Below are positions 26,509 through 36,204 of a DNA stretch of 63,750 nt, piece after piece. Below the pieces are notes generated by a model. That model saw only the letters and a list, made by a program, of their open reading frames with translations, searched no databases and was not told where the DNA came from. Position 1 is the first letter of the stretch; each line of letters starts with the position of its first letter. Source of the stretch: Deferrivibrio essentukiensis (GTDB lineage: Bacteria; Chrysiogenota; Deferribacteres; Deferribacterales; Deferrivibrionaceae); the NCBI RefSeq assembly GCF_020480685.1, contig NZ_JAJAFU010000015.1, positions 1 to 63,750 on the forward strand. The letters run 5' to 3'. The translations under genes were made by a program, and so were the position numbers.

Positions 26509-28005
26509 ATGAAATTTAAAGAAAAAAAACGTTCTTTATTTGCAAAAATATTACACTCAAGCTTCGGAGTATTTACCAGTAGAATATTTGGACTTATCAG
26601 GGACTTAGTTATTGCCGCTCTTTTCGGTGCTTCCAAATATACCGATGCTTTTTTTGTTGCATTTGCCATTCCAAACTTATTCAGAGCCTTATTTGCAGAA
26701 GGGGCACTTTCTTCTGCATTTATCCCCATTTTAGCGGAAAATAGAAATAAAGGGGTCAAATATTCCAACACATATATGACAAAAATAATTACATATTTGT
26801 TCTTAATTGTAGGATTATTAACCTTTATTATAATAATCTTTTCCAAATACTTTATTTTATTATTTCTGCCTGGGTATGCAACCGATAAAGAGATGGTCAT
26901 TTTTGCTTCAAACATTTTGAAGATTGTTATGCCGTATCTTCTATTTATAAGCATATCTTCAATATTTGCTGGCTTTTTAAATCTTCTTGGAAGTTTTTTT
27001 ATCCCCCAATCATCTACAGCCCTTTTAAACATTTCAATGATAGCAGGGGCTTATATTGGGTGGATATTTGATAATAATATTTATTATTTGGCTTACGGTG
27101 TTTTCGTAGGCGGAATTTTACAATTACTATTATTATTTGTATTCTCTTACATTTACGGCTACAGAATACAATCAAACCTTAAAATGTCAGATAATGTAAA
27201 AAAAACATTCTTACTTATAATTCCGTCTATTTTTGGAGTTGGCATTAGCCAATTAAACTTTACCGTTGGTAGAATTATAGCCTCTTTTTTAAATGAGGGG
27301 AGCATTTCATATCTATATTATGCAAATCGCCTCTTTCAATTCCCACTTGGTGTATTTTCTGTTGCACTAAGCGGGGTAGCACTTGCCGAACTTAGCAAAA
27401 CTGACATAATTGATACACAATCAAAACAACACAACCTTATTGACAAAGCATTTATTGCCATCATTTTAATAATACTCCCTGCAACAATTGGTCTTATCTT
27501 ACTATCTGACGAAATTACACGTTTTATTTATCAGAGAAACCACTTTACAGCACTTGATGCAGCGCAAACTGCTTCAGCTCTCATTATGTATTCAGCCGGA
27601 TTAATATTCTTTTCTTTTGTAAACCTTTTTACAAAAGTTTTCCATTCGCGAAAAGATACAAAAACTCCCGTAAAAATAGCAGCAATCTCATTTATTTGTA
27701 ATGTAATTTTCATGCTATTGTTTATAAAATGGTTTTCTCACGCAGGCATTGCACTTGCATCCTCGTTTGCCGCTGGAATCAATGCATTTCTTTTGTATGC
27801 ATATATCAGAGATTATAGTTTTAATTTTAAAAACAACTTGGCAATTATTTTGAAAATAGTTTCAGCTTCTGCAATAATGGCTACAGTTGTAACAATATTA
27901 AAACATTACAGTTTAAACCTATTGATTGTAATTTTAATTTCTGCTATGACTTACTTTCTTTGTTTAGCAGTACTAAAAGTTAATATAAGGAGAGTACTCA
28001 AGTGA
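26509..28005 (+). CDS. murJ: lipid II flippase MurJ
   Basis: A 498-residue polytopic membrane protein of the MOP superfamily with about fourteen hydrophobic segments. The N-terminal FGVFTSRIFGLIRDLVIAAL, ASKYTDAFFVAFAIPNLFRA and FAEGALSSAFIPI are the MurJ/MviN signature, with the essential arginines in SRIFGLIRD. It flips lipid-linked peptidoglycan precursors across the inner membrane. Its end overlaps the dtd start by four bases. Confidence 0.95.
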   Translation: MKFKEKKRSLFAKILHSSFGVFTSRIFGLIRDLVIAALFGASKYTDAFFVAFAIPNLFRALFAEGALSSAFIPILAENRNKGVKYSNTYMTKIITYLFLIVGLLTFIIIIFSKYFILLFLPGYATDKEMVIFASNILKIVMPYLLFISISSIFAGFLNLLGSFFIPQSSTALLNISMIAGAYIGWIFDNNIYYLAYGVFVGGILQLLLLFVFSYIYGYRIQSNLKMSDNVKKTFLLIIPSIFGVGISQLNFTVGRIIASFLNEGSISYLYYANRLFQFPLGVFSVALSGVALAELSKTDIIDTQSKQHNLIDKAFIAIILIILPATIGLILLSDEITRFIYQRNHFTALDAAQTASALIMYSAGLIFFSFVNLFTKVFHSRKDTKTPVKIAAISFICNVIFMLLFIKWFSHAGIALASSFAAGINAFLLYAYIRDYSFNFKNNLAIILKIVSASAIMATVVTILKHYSLNLLIVILISAMTYFLCLAVLKVNIRRVLK

Positions 28006-28454
28006 AATGCTGCATCCAAAGGGCTGATTCCGCTTACGTTGAAATAGATGGAAAAATATATTCTCAAATAGAAAAAGGTCTCTTGGTCCTTGTGGGCTTC
28101 TTTAATAATGATGAAGAATCTTATATCGATTTTATGTCAAAAAAGGTCTGCGGACTTCGTATCTTTGAAAATGATTCTGGGAAGATGGACTTATCCGTTC
28201 AGGATATTGAGGGAGAGCTATTGATAGTAAGTCAATTTACTCTGGCAGGTGAAGTTAAAAAGGGGATGAGACCTGATTTTATGAATGCAATGCATCCTGA
28301 AAAAGCTGTAAGATATTATGAAAAATTTATAGAAAAATGCAAAAATATACTTGGAGAGAGTAAAGTTAAAACAGGTGTATTTGGAGCAAAAATGAAAATT
28401 GGCCTTGTAAATAACGGCCCTGTAACTATAATCTTAGAAAAACAAGAAAAATAA
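28002..28454 (+). CDS. dtd: D-aminoacyl-tRNA deacylase
   Basis: A 150-residue enzyme that removes D-amino acids (and glycine from tRNA-Ala) from mischarged tRNA. The family motifs SQFTLAGEVKKGMRPDF and NNGPVTIILE (the cross-subunit GP motif) are present. Translation starts at a GTG preceded by AGGAGAG, overlapping the murJ stop. Confidence 0.94.
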   Translation: MKCCIQRADSAYVEIDGKIYSQIEKGLLVLVGFFNNDEESYIDFMSKKVCGLRIFENDSGKMDLSVQDIEGELLIVSQFTLAGEVKKGMRPDFMNAMHPEKAVRYYEKFIEKCKNILGESKVKTGVFGAKMKIGLVNNGPVTIILEKQEK

Positions 28455-28472
28455 GTTTTCATGGGAGAAGAG

Positions 28473-29093
28473 ATGAAACTTCAGATTTTAAATGTAGGCC
28501 CCCTTTATGTAAACTGCTCCATTTTTTCAGTTAATGACAAATGTATAATATTTGACCCGGGTGATGATTTTAAAGAAATAGATGAGTATCTCACAAAGAA
28601 TAAACTGACGCCGTTATTTATCTTAAACACACACGGTCATTTTGACCACATTGGCGCTGTAAATGAAATAAAAGAAAAATATAATATTCCATTTTACGTC
28701 TCAAAAAAGGATGAGCAAATTATGGAAGACTCTGCTAAACAGGCTGTTATTTTCGGCCTACCCCCAAGAAAAGCTCCAATTATAGACAAAGATGTCAAGG
28801 ACGGTGATATTTTTGAAATTGAGGGGGTCAAAATTAGAGCTATTGCAACCCCGGGGCACACTCCAGGGGGTATGTGTTATCTAATTGAGAATCAACATAT
28901 TCTAATATCGGGGGACTCCCTTTTTTACCTCTCAATAGGGAGGACTGATTTTCCTTACTCAGATTTCGATGCGCTGGTAAGCGGGATTAAAAATAAATTA
29001 TTTAAGTTGCCAAGTGAGACAGTAGTAATACCAGGACATGGGGATAAAACAACTATAGGTTTTGAAAAGAAAACCAATCCTTTTTTGAGGTAA
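28473..29093 (+). CDS. metallo-beta-lactamase-fold hydrolase (glyoxalase II-like)
   Basis: A 206-residue MBL-fold hydrolase with the metal-binding NTHGHFDHIGAV, later ATPGHTPGG, SGDSLF and PGHGDKTT. It resembles the short glyoxalase II-like group (hydroxyacylglutathione hydrolase family without the C-terminal helical domain), so a thioester or lactone substrate is likely, but none can be named. The ATG at 28473 has GGGAG ahead of it; an ATG at 28461 is less likely. It sits between dtd and arginine decarboxylase in a tightly packed run. Confidence 0.88.
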   Translation: MKLQILNVGPLYVNCSIFSVNDKCIIFDPGDDFKEIDEYLTKNKLTPLFILNTHGHFDHIGAVNEIKEKYNIPFYVSKKDEQIMEDSAKQAVIFGLPPRKAPIIDKDVKDGDIFEIEGVKIRAIATPGHTPGGMCYLIENQHILISGDSLFYLSIGRTDFPYSDFDALVSGIKNKLFKLPSETVVIPGHGDKTTIGFEKKTNPFLR

Positions 29094-29097
29094 ATAT

Positions 29098-30942
29098 ATG
29101 GATTATGGAATAAAAATTTGGTCCAAGAATTATTTTAAAATTAAAGACGGTAAAGTAATTATTAATCATGGTAAAAAGCCTGCAATAGTGGATATCGTAA
29201 AAGATGTCAGAAGCGAAGGCTACAAAGGTCCTTTGCTAATAAGATTTCCACATCTCATTAAAAATCAGATAGACACACTCTTTGAGAGTTTTGAAAAATC
29301 GATGAAAGAATATTCATATAATGGGAAATTTAACGGTGTATTCCCTCTTAAAGTTAATCAATTCCCAAATTTTGTAATACCATTAACCGAAATCTCCCAA
29401 GGTTATAACTACGGGCTTGAAGCGGGCAGTAAACCTGAGCTTATCATTGCTATGAGCTACACAAATCTCGGCAGCCCCATAATTGTTAATGGTTTTAAAG
29501 ATAAAGAAATGATAACACTTGGATTTATTGCTGCTCAAATGGGGCACGATATCACAATCACAATAGAAGGTATTAATGAGCTTGAAACAATACTGGAAGT
29601 AGCAAAAGAGATGGGATCACCTTACCCCAATATTGGCCTAAGAATCAGACTACACAGCTCAGGTATCGGCATTTGGGCCAAAAGTGGCGGCATAAACTCA
29701 AAGTTTGGACTTACTTCTGCGGAGCTTGTAGAGGCTATGACAATGTTAAAACAAGCCGATATGCTAGAAAATTTTAAAATGATACATTTTCATATCGGCT
29801 CACAAATTAGCGAAATTTCACCAATGAAAAAGGCGTTGCGTGAAGCTGGTAACATTTATGCTGAACTTTACAAAATGGGGGCAACAAACTTAAACTCTGT
29901 TGACCTTGGGGGCGGACTTGCCGTTGAATATAGCCAACACAAAGGAATATATGAAAAAAACTATACATTGGAAGAATTTACAAGTGACGTTGTATATCTT
30001 TTGAAAATGATTGCACAAAATAAAAAGGTTCCAGAACCTGATATATACATAGAAGCAGGAAGATTTATAGCGGCAAGTCATGCCATTGTGGTAGCACCTG
30101 TCCTTGAGCTTTTTTCTCAGGAATACGATCAAAAAGAGTTGAATCTTAAAGAAAAAAATCCACCGTTAATTGATGAATTATACGAGCTGTATAAGATAAT
30201 GAATGAAAATAATGCCATAGAATTTTTACATGACAGTTTGGATCACATGGAATCCCTCTTAACCCTTTTTGATCTTGGTTACATTGATTTGATAGACAGG
30301 AGTAATACCGAGATACTTGTTCACCTTATTATCAAAAAAGCTGTGGATTTATTAAGGAATAAAGATCTAACTGACATAATAAATATTCAAAATATGATTC
30401 AAGAAAGATACCTTTTAAATTTCTCAATATTCCAAAGCCTTCCCGACTATTGGGGGCTCGGACAAAATTTCCCAGTTATGCCCCTTGAAAAATTAGATGA
30501 AAAACCAACAAGATCTGCAAGCTTATGGGATATAACTTGTGATAGTGATGGGGAAATATCTTTTGATACTCAAAAGCCTCTATTTTTACACGATGTAAAT
30601 CTCATTGAGGAAGATTACTTTTTATGCTTCTTTCTTGTAGGAGCTTATCAAGAAACAATGGGGATGCAGCATAACCTATTCACCCATCCGACTGAATTAA
30701 CTGTGGATTTTGATGAAGAAGGTAATTACGAAATAAAAAATATCATTGAAGCCCAAAATATTTTGGATATACTTGATGATATGGATTATGATATAAAAGA
30801 TGTTGAAAGAAGATTAAAACAAAAAATAGAAGAATCAAAAAAGATAAATGATGATATGAGGAGCTATATTTTAGGTAAACTATATGTTTTCCTGAGTGAA
30901 AACTGTTATCTTAAAACCATTGCAGGATGTAAAAATGACTAA
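29098..30942 (+). CDS. speA: biosynthetic arginine decarboxylase
   Basis: A 614-residue PLP-dependent decarboxylase (fold III, alanine-racemase barrel) making agmatine from arginine. The PLP lysine sits in FPLKVNQFP, and GLEAGSKPEL, HFHIGSQIS, DLGGGLAVEY, EAGRFIAASHAIV and CDSDGEI are typical of the SpeA group. It is somewhat shorter than the E. coli enzyme. It is followed by the two carboxyspermidine enzymes, so arginine is routed via agmatine (and agmatinase at 36205) to polyamines. Confidence 0.95.
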   Translation: MDYGIKIWSKNYFKIKDGKVIINHGKKPAIVDIVKDVRSEGYKGPLLIRFPHLIKNQIDTLFESFEKSMKEYSYNGKFNGVFPLKVNQFPNFVIPLTEISQGYNYGLEAGSKPELIIAMSYTNLGSPIIVNGFKDKEMITLGFIAAQMGHDITITIEGINELETILEVAKEMGSPYPNIGLRIRLHSSGIGIWAKSGGINSKFGLTSAELVEAMTMLKQADMLENFKMIHFHIGSQISEISPMKKALREAGNIYAELYKMGATNLNSVDLGGGLAVEYSQHKGIYEKNYTLEEFTSDVVYLLKMIAQNKKVPEPDIYIEAGRFIAASHAIVVAPVLELFSQEYDQKELNLKEKNPPLIDELYELYKIMNENNAIEFLHDSLDHMESLLTLFDLGYIDLIDRSNTEILVHLIIKKAVDLLRNKDLTDIINIQNMIQERYLLNFSIFQSLPDYWGLGQNFPVMPLEKLDEKPTRSASLWDITCDSDGEISFDTQKPLFLHDVNLIEEDYFLCFFLVGAYQETMGMQHNLFTHPTELTVDFDEEGNYEIKNIIEAQNILDILDDMDYDIKDVERRLKQKIEESKKINDDMRSYILGKLYVFLSENCYLKTIAGCKND

Positions 30943-30954
30943 AAAGGAGCAATT

Positions 30955-32172
30955 ATGGGAAAAGTAATTATTATTGGCGCTGGAGGCGTTGGAAACGTTG
31001 TTGCTAAAAAATGTGCAAGTTTGCCGAATGTATTTACAGAAATATGCCTGGCAAGCAGGACATTATCTAAATGTGAGCAAATAGCAAAAGAGGTAAAGAA
31101 AAATTATAATGTAGATATTAATGTTGAGCAGGTTGATGCTGATAACGTTAAGGATTTGGTAGCACTATTTAAAAAGTATAACCCTGATTTGGTAATTAAT
31201 GTTGCACTCCCTTATCAAGACTTGACAATTATGGATGCCTGCCTTGAAGCAGGAGTAAACTATCTTGACACTGCAAATTATGAGCCTATCGATACAGCTC
31301 ATTTTGAATACAGTTGGCAGTGGGCTTATCAGGATAAATTTAAAGAAAAAGGGTTAATGGCTATTTTAGGCTGTGGTTTTGACCCGGGGGTTACAAATAT
31401 TTTCTGTGCTTATGCACAAAAACACTTATACGATGAAATTAATTATATTGACATATTAGATTGCAATGCCGGTGACCACGGGCATCCATTTGCGACAAAT
31501 TTTAACCCTGAAATCAATATACGGGAAGTCACCCAAGTTGTTAGACATTGGAATGAAGGTAAATGGGTAGAAACACCACCTATTATTGAAGATGGCTCCG
31601 TTCATTTTACATTTAATTATCCTGAAGCAGGACCAAGAGAAAGCTATCTTTTATATCACGAAGAGATGGAATCCCTTGTAAAAAATATAAAAGGATTAAA
31701 AAGGATTCGCTTTTGGATGACCTTTTCAGATAATTACCTTACTCATTTAAAAGTTTTACAAAATGTTGGAATGACAAGAATTGATGAAGTAGATTACGAA
31801 GGGTGTAAAGTAGTCCCACTGAAATTTTTAAAAGCACTGTTGCCTGACCCTGGTAGCTTAGGGGAAAACTATAAAGGGAAAACTGTAATCGGCTGCGTTT
31901 TTGACGGTATAAAGGGTGGCAAGAGATTTAAAAAATACATCTATAATGTATGTGACCACGCAGAAGCCTACAAAGAAGTACAAGCTCAAGCTGTATCTTA
32001 CACTACCGGAGTACCTGCTATGATCGGTGCTATGATGTTTCTAACCGGTGAGTGGAAAGGTGAAGGGGTATTTAATGTAGAGCAACTTGACCCTGATAAA
32101 TTTATGGAAGCGCTCAATAAATACGGTCTACCATGGCAGGTAACCGATTTTGACGGGAAATTACCTGAATGA
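30955..32172 (+). CDS. carboxyspermidine/carboxynorspermidine dehydrogenase
   Basis: A 405-residue saccharopine-dehydrogenase-like protein with an N-terminal NAD(P)-binding motif IIGAGGVGNVVAKKCA, followed by the LDTANYEP and LGCGFDPGVTNIFCAYA segments that mark the carboxynorspermidine synthase (CASDH/LYS1-like) family. It condenses putrescine (or diaminopropane) with aspartate semialdehyde and NADPH to give carboxyspermidine. The next gene is the matching decarboxylase, four bases of overlap, which settles the role over lysine catabolism. Confidence 0.92.
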   Translation: MGKVIIIGAGGVGNVVAKKCASLPNVFTEICLASRTLSKCEQIAKEVKKNYNVDINVEQVDADNVKDLVALFKKYNPDLVINVALPYQDLTIMDACLEAGVNYLDTANYEPIDTAHFEYSWQWAYQDKFKEKGLMAILGCGFDPGVTNIFCAYAQKHLYDEINYIDILDCNAGDHGHPFATNFNPEINIREVTQVVRHWNEGKWVETPPIIEDGSVHFTFNYPEAGPRESYLLYHEEMESLVKNIKGLKRIRFWMTFSDNYLTHLKVLQNVGMTRIDEVDYEGCKVVPLKFLKALLPDPGSLGENYKGKTVIGCVFDGIKGGKRFKKYIYNVCDHAEAYKEVQAQAVSYTTGVPAMIGAMMFLTGEWKGEGVFNVEQLDPDKFMEALNKYGLPWQVTDFDGKLPE

Positions 32173-33338
32173 AAAAGTTTGTAGATATTGCAGAAACATA
32201 TTTTCCCACAAAGATAACCGGCAGGGTTAAAACACCCTGCTACCTTATCAGTGAAAAGAAAATTGAGGAAAATTGTCAAGTTTTAGATTATGTTCAAAAA
32301 GAGACAGGAGCGAAAATACTCCTTGCTTTAAAAGCATTTGCACAACCTTATGGATTTAACATAATAAAAAAATATCTCCATGGAGTCTGTGCCAGCGGTC
32401 CAGTTGAGGCAAGACTTGGAAGGGAAGAATTTTCAAAAGAGGTACATACTTTTGCTCCCGCTTTTACAAAAAAACAATTTGATGAGGTTTTACAATATTC
32501 TGATCACATAATATTCAACTCTGTCAACCAGTTTAACAAATATGCACACTTGGCAAAATCGAACGGGAAAGAAGTGGGCTTGAGAGTAAATCCCGGATAC
32601 TCTGAAGTTGAAGTTGAGCTTTACGATCCTTGTGCTGTCGGCTCAAGGTTTGGCGTCAACCCTGAAAATTTGACTGACTTTGATATTGCTCAGTTAGACG
32701 GCCTTCATTTTCATGCGATGTGTGAGCAAAATGCGGATGTACTTGTAAGGGTGCTTGAAAGTTTTGAAAATAGATTTGGAAAATATATTGATAAGTTAAA
32801 ATGGGTAAATTTTGGCGGAGGTCATCACATCACTCGTGAAGATTACGATATCAATTTATTGATTGAAACTATAAATAAATTTAGAAAAAAACATAATAAC
32901 ATCAATGTATATCTCGAGCCGGGTGAAGCAGTGGTGCTCAATGCTGGTGTATTTGTCACTGAAGTGCTTGATATAATTTATAATGGAATTGACATAGCTA
33001 TTCTTGACTGCTCCGCTGAAACACATATGCCTGATGTTTTAGCAATGCCATATACTCCAAAAATAATTGGAGCTGACAAACCAGGTGTTTACAAATACAC
33101 TTACAGGCTTGGAGGGATATCTTGCCTGGCAGGTGATTTTATAGGTACATACACGTTCAAAAACCCGCTGAAAGTTGGTGATAGATTGGTTTTGCTTGAT
33201 ATGGCGTTATACTCTTTCGTCAAAAATACCACATTTAATGGGATAGAACTTCCCTCAATAATCTACTTTGACAAAGATTATACTATAACGTATCAAAAGG
33301 ATTTTGATTATTTTGACTACAAAAACAGGTTATCATAG
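32169..33338 (+). CDS. nspC: carboxynorspermidine/carboxyspermidine decarboxylase
   Basis: A 389-residue fold-III PLP decarboxylase. The PLP lysine is in LLALKAFAQP; VCASGPVEARLG, LRVNPGYSE, GLHFHAMCEQ, VNFGGGHHIT and the EPGEAVV motif are typical of NspC. It decarboxylates carboxyspermidine to spermidine (or carboxynorspermidine to norspermidine). It ends six bases inside the convergent prmA-like gene. Confidence 0.94.
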   Translation: MKKFVDIAETYFPTKITGRVKTPCYLISEKKIEENCQVLDYVQKETGAKILLALKAFAQPYGFNIIKKYLHGVCASGPVEARLGREEFSKEVHTFAPAFTKKQFDEVLQYSDHIIFNSVNQFNKYAHLAKSNGKEVGLRVNPGYSEVEVELYDPCAVGSRFGVNPENLTDFDIAQLDGLHFHAMCEQNADVLVRVLESFENRFGKYIDKLKWVNFGGGHHITREDYDINLLIETINKFRKKHNNINVYLEPGEAVVLNAGVFVTEVLDIIYNGIDIAILDCSAETHMPDVLAMPYTPKIIGADKPGVYKYTYRLGGISCLAGDFIGTYTFKNPLKVGDRLVLLDMALYSFVKNTTFNGIELPSIIYFDKDYTITYQKDFDYFDYKNRLS

Positions 33339-33869
33339 CTTTTTATAAAGCATTGTCACAAAATCCTCGTGATAAATGGCTCTTATAAACTTAAATCCAC
33401 TGTTTATATATTTAGATTTCACAAAATAGGCATCCTCAATGGGGATGCCTGATAAAACAAGCTCCCCTTCCGATTTTAAACTTTGAAAATTATATTCGAG
33501 TAGATTAAGAATTATATCTACATAAATATTTGCCACAATTACATCAAACTTTGATTTGATACAGTTGTTATCTCCGCAAGCTATATAAATATTATCAAGA
33601 TTATTGGCTATGATATTCAATTTACTGGTCACACAAGCCTTATAAGATATATCAAAACCCACAATATTTTCAGCACCGCACATGGAAGCTGCTATCGACA
33701 ATATCCCTGTGCCACAACCAATATCTAAAAAAGACTTACCATTTAAATTCATCTCCCCAATTAATTTCAGACACCCTTTCGTGGTCTCGTGTTCACCGCT
33801 GCCAAATGCACCGTTTGATATTACAAACTTTCTATTGTTTATTGTGTAAGTGAATCTTTTATTTTCCAT
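33333..33869 (-). CDS. PrmA-like protein methyltransferase, catalytic domain only
   Basis: A 178-residue class I methyltransferase matching the C-terminal half of ribosomal protein L11 methyltransferase: GAFGSGEHETTKGCL, the SAM motif FLDIGCGTGILSIAA, then VVANIYVDIILN and LVLSGIPIEDA. PrmA is normally ~280-300 residues with an N-terminal substrate-binding domain, which is absent here. The ATG at 33869 and a GTG at 33890 are both possible starts; neither has a good ribosome binding site. It could be a genuine short form or methylate a different target. The 150 bases upstream (to asd) show nothing further. Confidence 0.8.
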   Translation of the reverse strand: MENKRFTYTINNRKFVISNGAFGSGEHETTKGCLKLIGEMNLNGKSFLDIGCGTGILSIAASMCGAENIVGFDISYKACVTSKLNIIANNLDNIYIACGDNNCIKSKFDVIVANIYVDIILNLLEYNFQSLKSEGELVLSGIPIEDAYFVKSKYINSGFKFIRAIYHEDFVTMLYKKL

Positions 33870-34056
33870 GCGACTTTGTAACAGCTGCACAAATATTTTT
33901 CAACTGAATTGATACAGTTTGCAAAACAAAAATTATCTTATAACCTATTAAATCCTAATAAAATAATTTTATTTTTAATTATCTTCTAAAAATTATTGAC
34001 ATTTATGTCTAATAGTAATAACAGTTCAAATTTATAAACCTAAGGTGAGGTGCAAT

Positions 34057-35076
34057 ATGACTAATTTTACTAAAAAGAGTGCATACAATGTAGCAATTGC
34101 CGGTGCCACCGGTGCAGTCGGAGAAACTTTCTTACAAATTTTAGAAGAGAGAAATTTCCCTATCAAAAACTTAAAACTCCTTGCTTCTGCAAGATCTGTT
34201 GGCAAAAAGTTGAAGTTTAAGGGTAATGAATATACAGTAGAAGAACTAACTCACGATTCTTTCAAGGATGTAGATATTGCCCTTTTCTCTGCGGGCGGTT
34301 CAAGAAGTCTTGAATTTGCTCCTTCAGCAGCTAAAGCAGGTGCACTTGTAATTGATAACAGCTCTGCATTCAGGATGGATAGGGATGTACCTCTTGTTGT
34401 GCCTGAAGTAAACCCACAAGATGCTTTCAAACACAACGGAATTATTGCAAATCCTAACTGCACAACAATCATTATGGTAGTTGCGCTCAAACCACTTCAT
34501 GACTATTCAAAGATTAAAAGGGTTGTAGTTTCTTCTTATCAGTCTGCCTCCGGTGCAGGGGCTAAGGCAATGGAAGAGCTCATGAAACAGACAAGAGATT
34601 GGGCTGCAGGCAAGGAATTAAAAGTAGAAAATTTTGCCCATCAACTGCTATTTAACGTAATTCCACATATCGATAAATTTACTGAAAACGGCTACACAAA
34701 AGAAGAGATGAAAATGTTTAATGAAACAAGAAAGATAATGGGTGACGATACAATTAAGGTAAGTGCTACTTGTGTCAGGGTGCCTGTTTTATCTGCACAC
34801 TCAGAAGCTGTCACTGTTGAAACTGAGAAAGAGATATCTGTTGAAAAGGCAAAAGAACTTTTTGCTTCAGCTAAAGGTTTACAAATTATAGATAATCCAG
34901 ACAAAAATGAATACCCTATGCCACTTTTTGTAGCAGGCAAAGATGACTGCTATGTGGGAAGAATAAGAAAAGACATATCTGCTGAAAATAGTTTGAGTTT
35001 CTGGGTTGTTGGTGACCAATTAAGAAAGGGTGCTGCACTTAATGCTATTCAGATTGCTGAGCTCTTTATAAAATAA
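34057..35076 (+). CDS. asd: aspartate-semialdehyde dehydrogenase
   Basis: A 339-residue NADP enzyme making aspartate semialdehyde for lysine, threonine and methionine, and in this organism also the substrate of the carboxyspermidine enzyme. The nucleotide-binding VAIAGATGAVGETFL, SAGGSRS, the catalytic cysteine in ANPNCTTIIM, SSYQSASGAG and the histidine in VPVLSAHSEAV are all visible. The ATG at 34057 has AGGTG upstream; a GTG at 34045 is rejected. A TTGACA at 33996 may be its -35. A strong terminator follows. Confidence 0.96.
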   Translation: MTNFTKKSAYNVAIAGATGAVGETFLQILEERNFPIKNLKLLASARSVGKKLKFKGNEYTVEELTHDSFKDVDIALFSAGGSRSLEFAPSAAKAGALVIDNSSAFRMDRDVPLVVPEVNPQDAFKHNGIIANPNCTTIIMVVALKPLHDYSKIKRVVVSSYQSASGAGAKAMEELMKQTRDWAAGKELKVENFAHQLLFNVIPHIDKFTENGYTKEEMKMFNETRKIMGDDTIKVSATCVRVPVLSAHSEAVTVETEKEISVEKAKELFASAKGLQIIDNPDKNEYPMPLFVAGKDDCYVGRIRKDISAENSLSFWVVGDQLRKGAALNAIQIAELFIK

Positions 35077-35080
35077 CTCA

Positions 35081-35106
35081 AGGCATCCGCAAGGATGCCT
35101 TTTTTA
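35081..35106 (+). terminator. terminator after asd
   Basis: AGGCATCC and GGATGCCT form an 8-bp stem with a GCAA tetraloop, followed by TTTTT. Confidence 0.9.
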
Positions 35107-35231
35107 TTCATACTTTCCAAAATAAAATATTTAATCCTTTTAAAAAATCAAACAATATTGAAAACAAATATCTTGATTTTAAATGTGTTAAAGTTTATTT
35201 CATTACTAAATCAAAATTAAAGGGGTTTTAT

Positions 35232-36197
35232 ATGATACTTATTACAGGAGCAGCAGGATTTATTGGCAGCTATCTGATGGGATATCTGAATAAGCTTGGT
35301 GAAGATAGAATCTTGGCTGTTGATAAGCTGGGAGCAAAAGAAAAATGGAAAAATTTACTTGGGAAAAAATATATCGATTTTGTTGACAGGGACTATTTTA
35401 TTGAAAATCTTGGAAATTTTAATAACATCAAATTTATTTTCCATATTGGTGCTTGCGCAGACACTACGGAATTAAACCTTGATTATCTAATGAGCGTAAA
35501 TTTTGGCTACAGTAAAAAGCTTTTTAAATATGCCGAAGATAAAAAAATACCATTTATTTATGCAAGCAGTGCAGCAACATACGGTGCAGGCGAATACGGA
35601 TATTCAGACAACACCGAATTCATTAACAAACTTCGCCCTTTAAACCCTTACGGTTTTTCCAAACAGATTTTTGATGAGTGGGTTTTAAGGCAAAATGACA
35701 AGCCACCTTTCTGGGCAGGGTTTAAGTTTTTCAATGTGTTTGGTCCAAATGAATATCATAAAGGAAGAATGGCAAGCGTTATATTCCATGCTTACAACCA
35801 ATTAAAAGAAACAAAAAAGATACGTCTCTTTAAATCCCACAAAGACGGTTATAAAGATGGTGAGCAAAAACGAGATTTTGTTTACGTGCTTGATGTTTGC
35901 AAAGTCTTGACATTTTTTTATGAAAAACAAACAAAATCAGATATTTACAACCTTGGAACAGGTACTGCAAGGACTTTTAACGATTTGGCTGAAAGTGTTA
36001 TTAAATACAGTGGCATAGATGGTCAAATAGAATATTTTGATATGCCGGAAGATTTAAGAGACAGATATCAATATTTTACTGAAGCAGATATGGATAAGCT
36101 CAAGAGTGTGGGATACGAAAAAGATTTTTCTACATTAGAGGAATCTATAAAGGACTATGTTACAAATTATCTAATGGAAAACTATAAAACTTATTGA
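35232..36197 (+). CDS. hldD: ADP-L-glycero-D-manno-heptose 6-epimerase
   Basis: A 321-residue short-chain dehydrogenase/reductase-fold epimerase making ADP-L-glycero-D-manno-heptose for the LPS inner core. The NADP motif is ITGAAGFIGSYL, the catalytic YxxxK is NPYGFSKQIFDEW, and FKFFNVFGPNEYHKG plus RDFVYVLDVCKV are typical of HldD. It supports a Gram-negative envelope with heptose-containing LPS. The downstream agmatinase follows after seven bases. Confidence 0.93.
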   Translation: MILITGAAGFIGSYLMGYLNKLGEDRILAVDKLGAKEKWKNLLGKKYIDFVDRDYFIENLGNFNNIKFIFHIGACADTTELNLDYLMSVNFGYSKKLFKYAEDKKIPFIYASSAATYGAGEYGYSDNTEFINKLRPLNPYGFSKQIFDEWVLRQNDKPPFWAGFKFFNVFGPNEYHKGRMASVIFHAYNQLKETKKIRLFKSHKDGYKDGEQKRDFVYVLDVCKVLTFFYEKQTKSDIYNLGTGTARTFNDLAESVIKYSGIDGQIEYFDMPEDLRDRYQYFTEADMDKLKSVGYEKDFSTLEESIKDYVTNYLMENYKTY

Positions 36198-36204
36198 GGT
36201 AAAT

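Noticed and set aside
26490-27032. Long minus-strand open frame inside murJ
   Set aside because: It is antisense to conserved murJ codons, shows no family and has no start signals.
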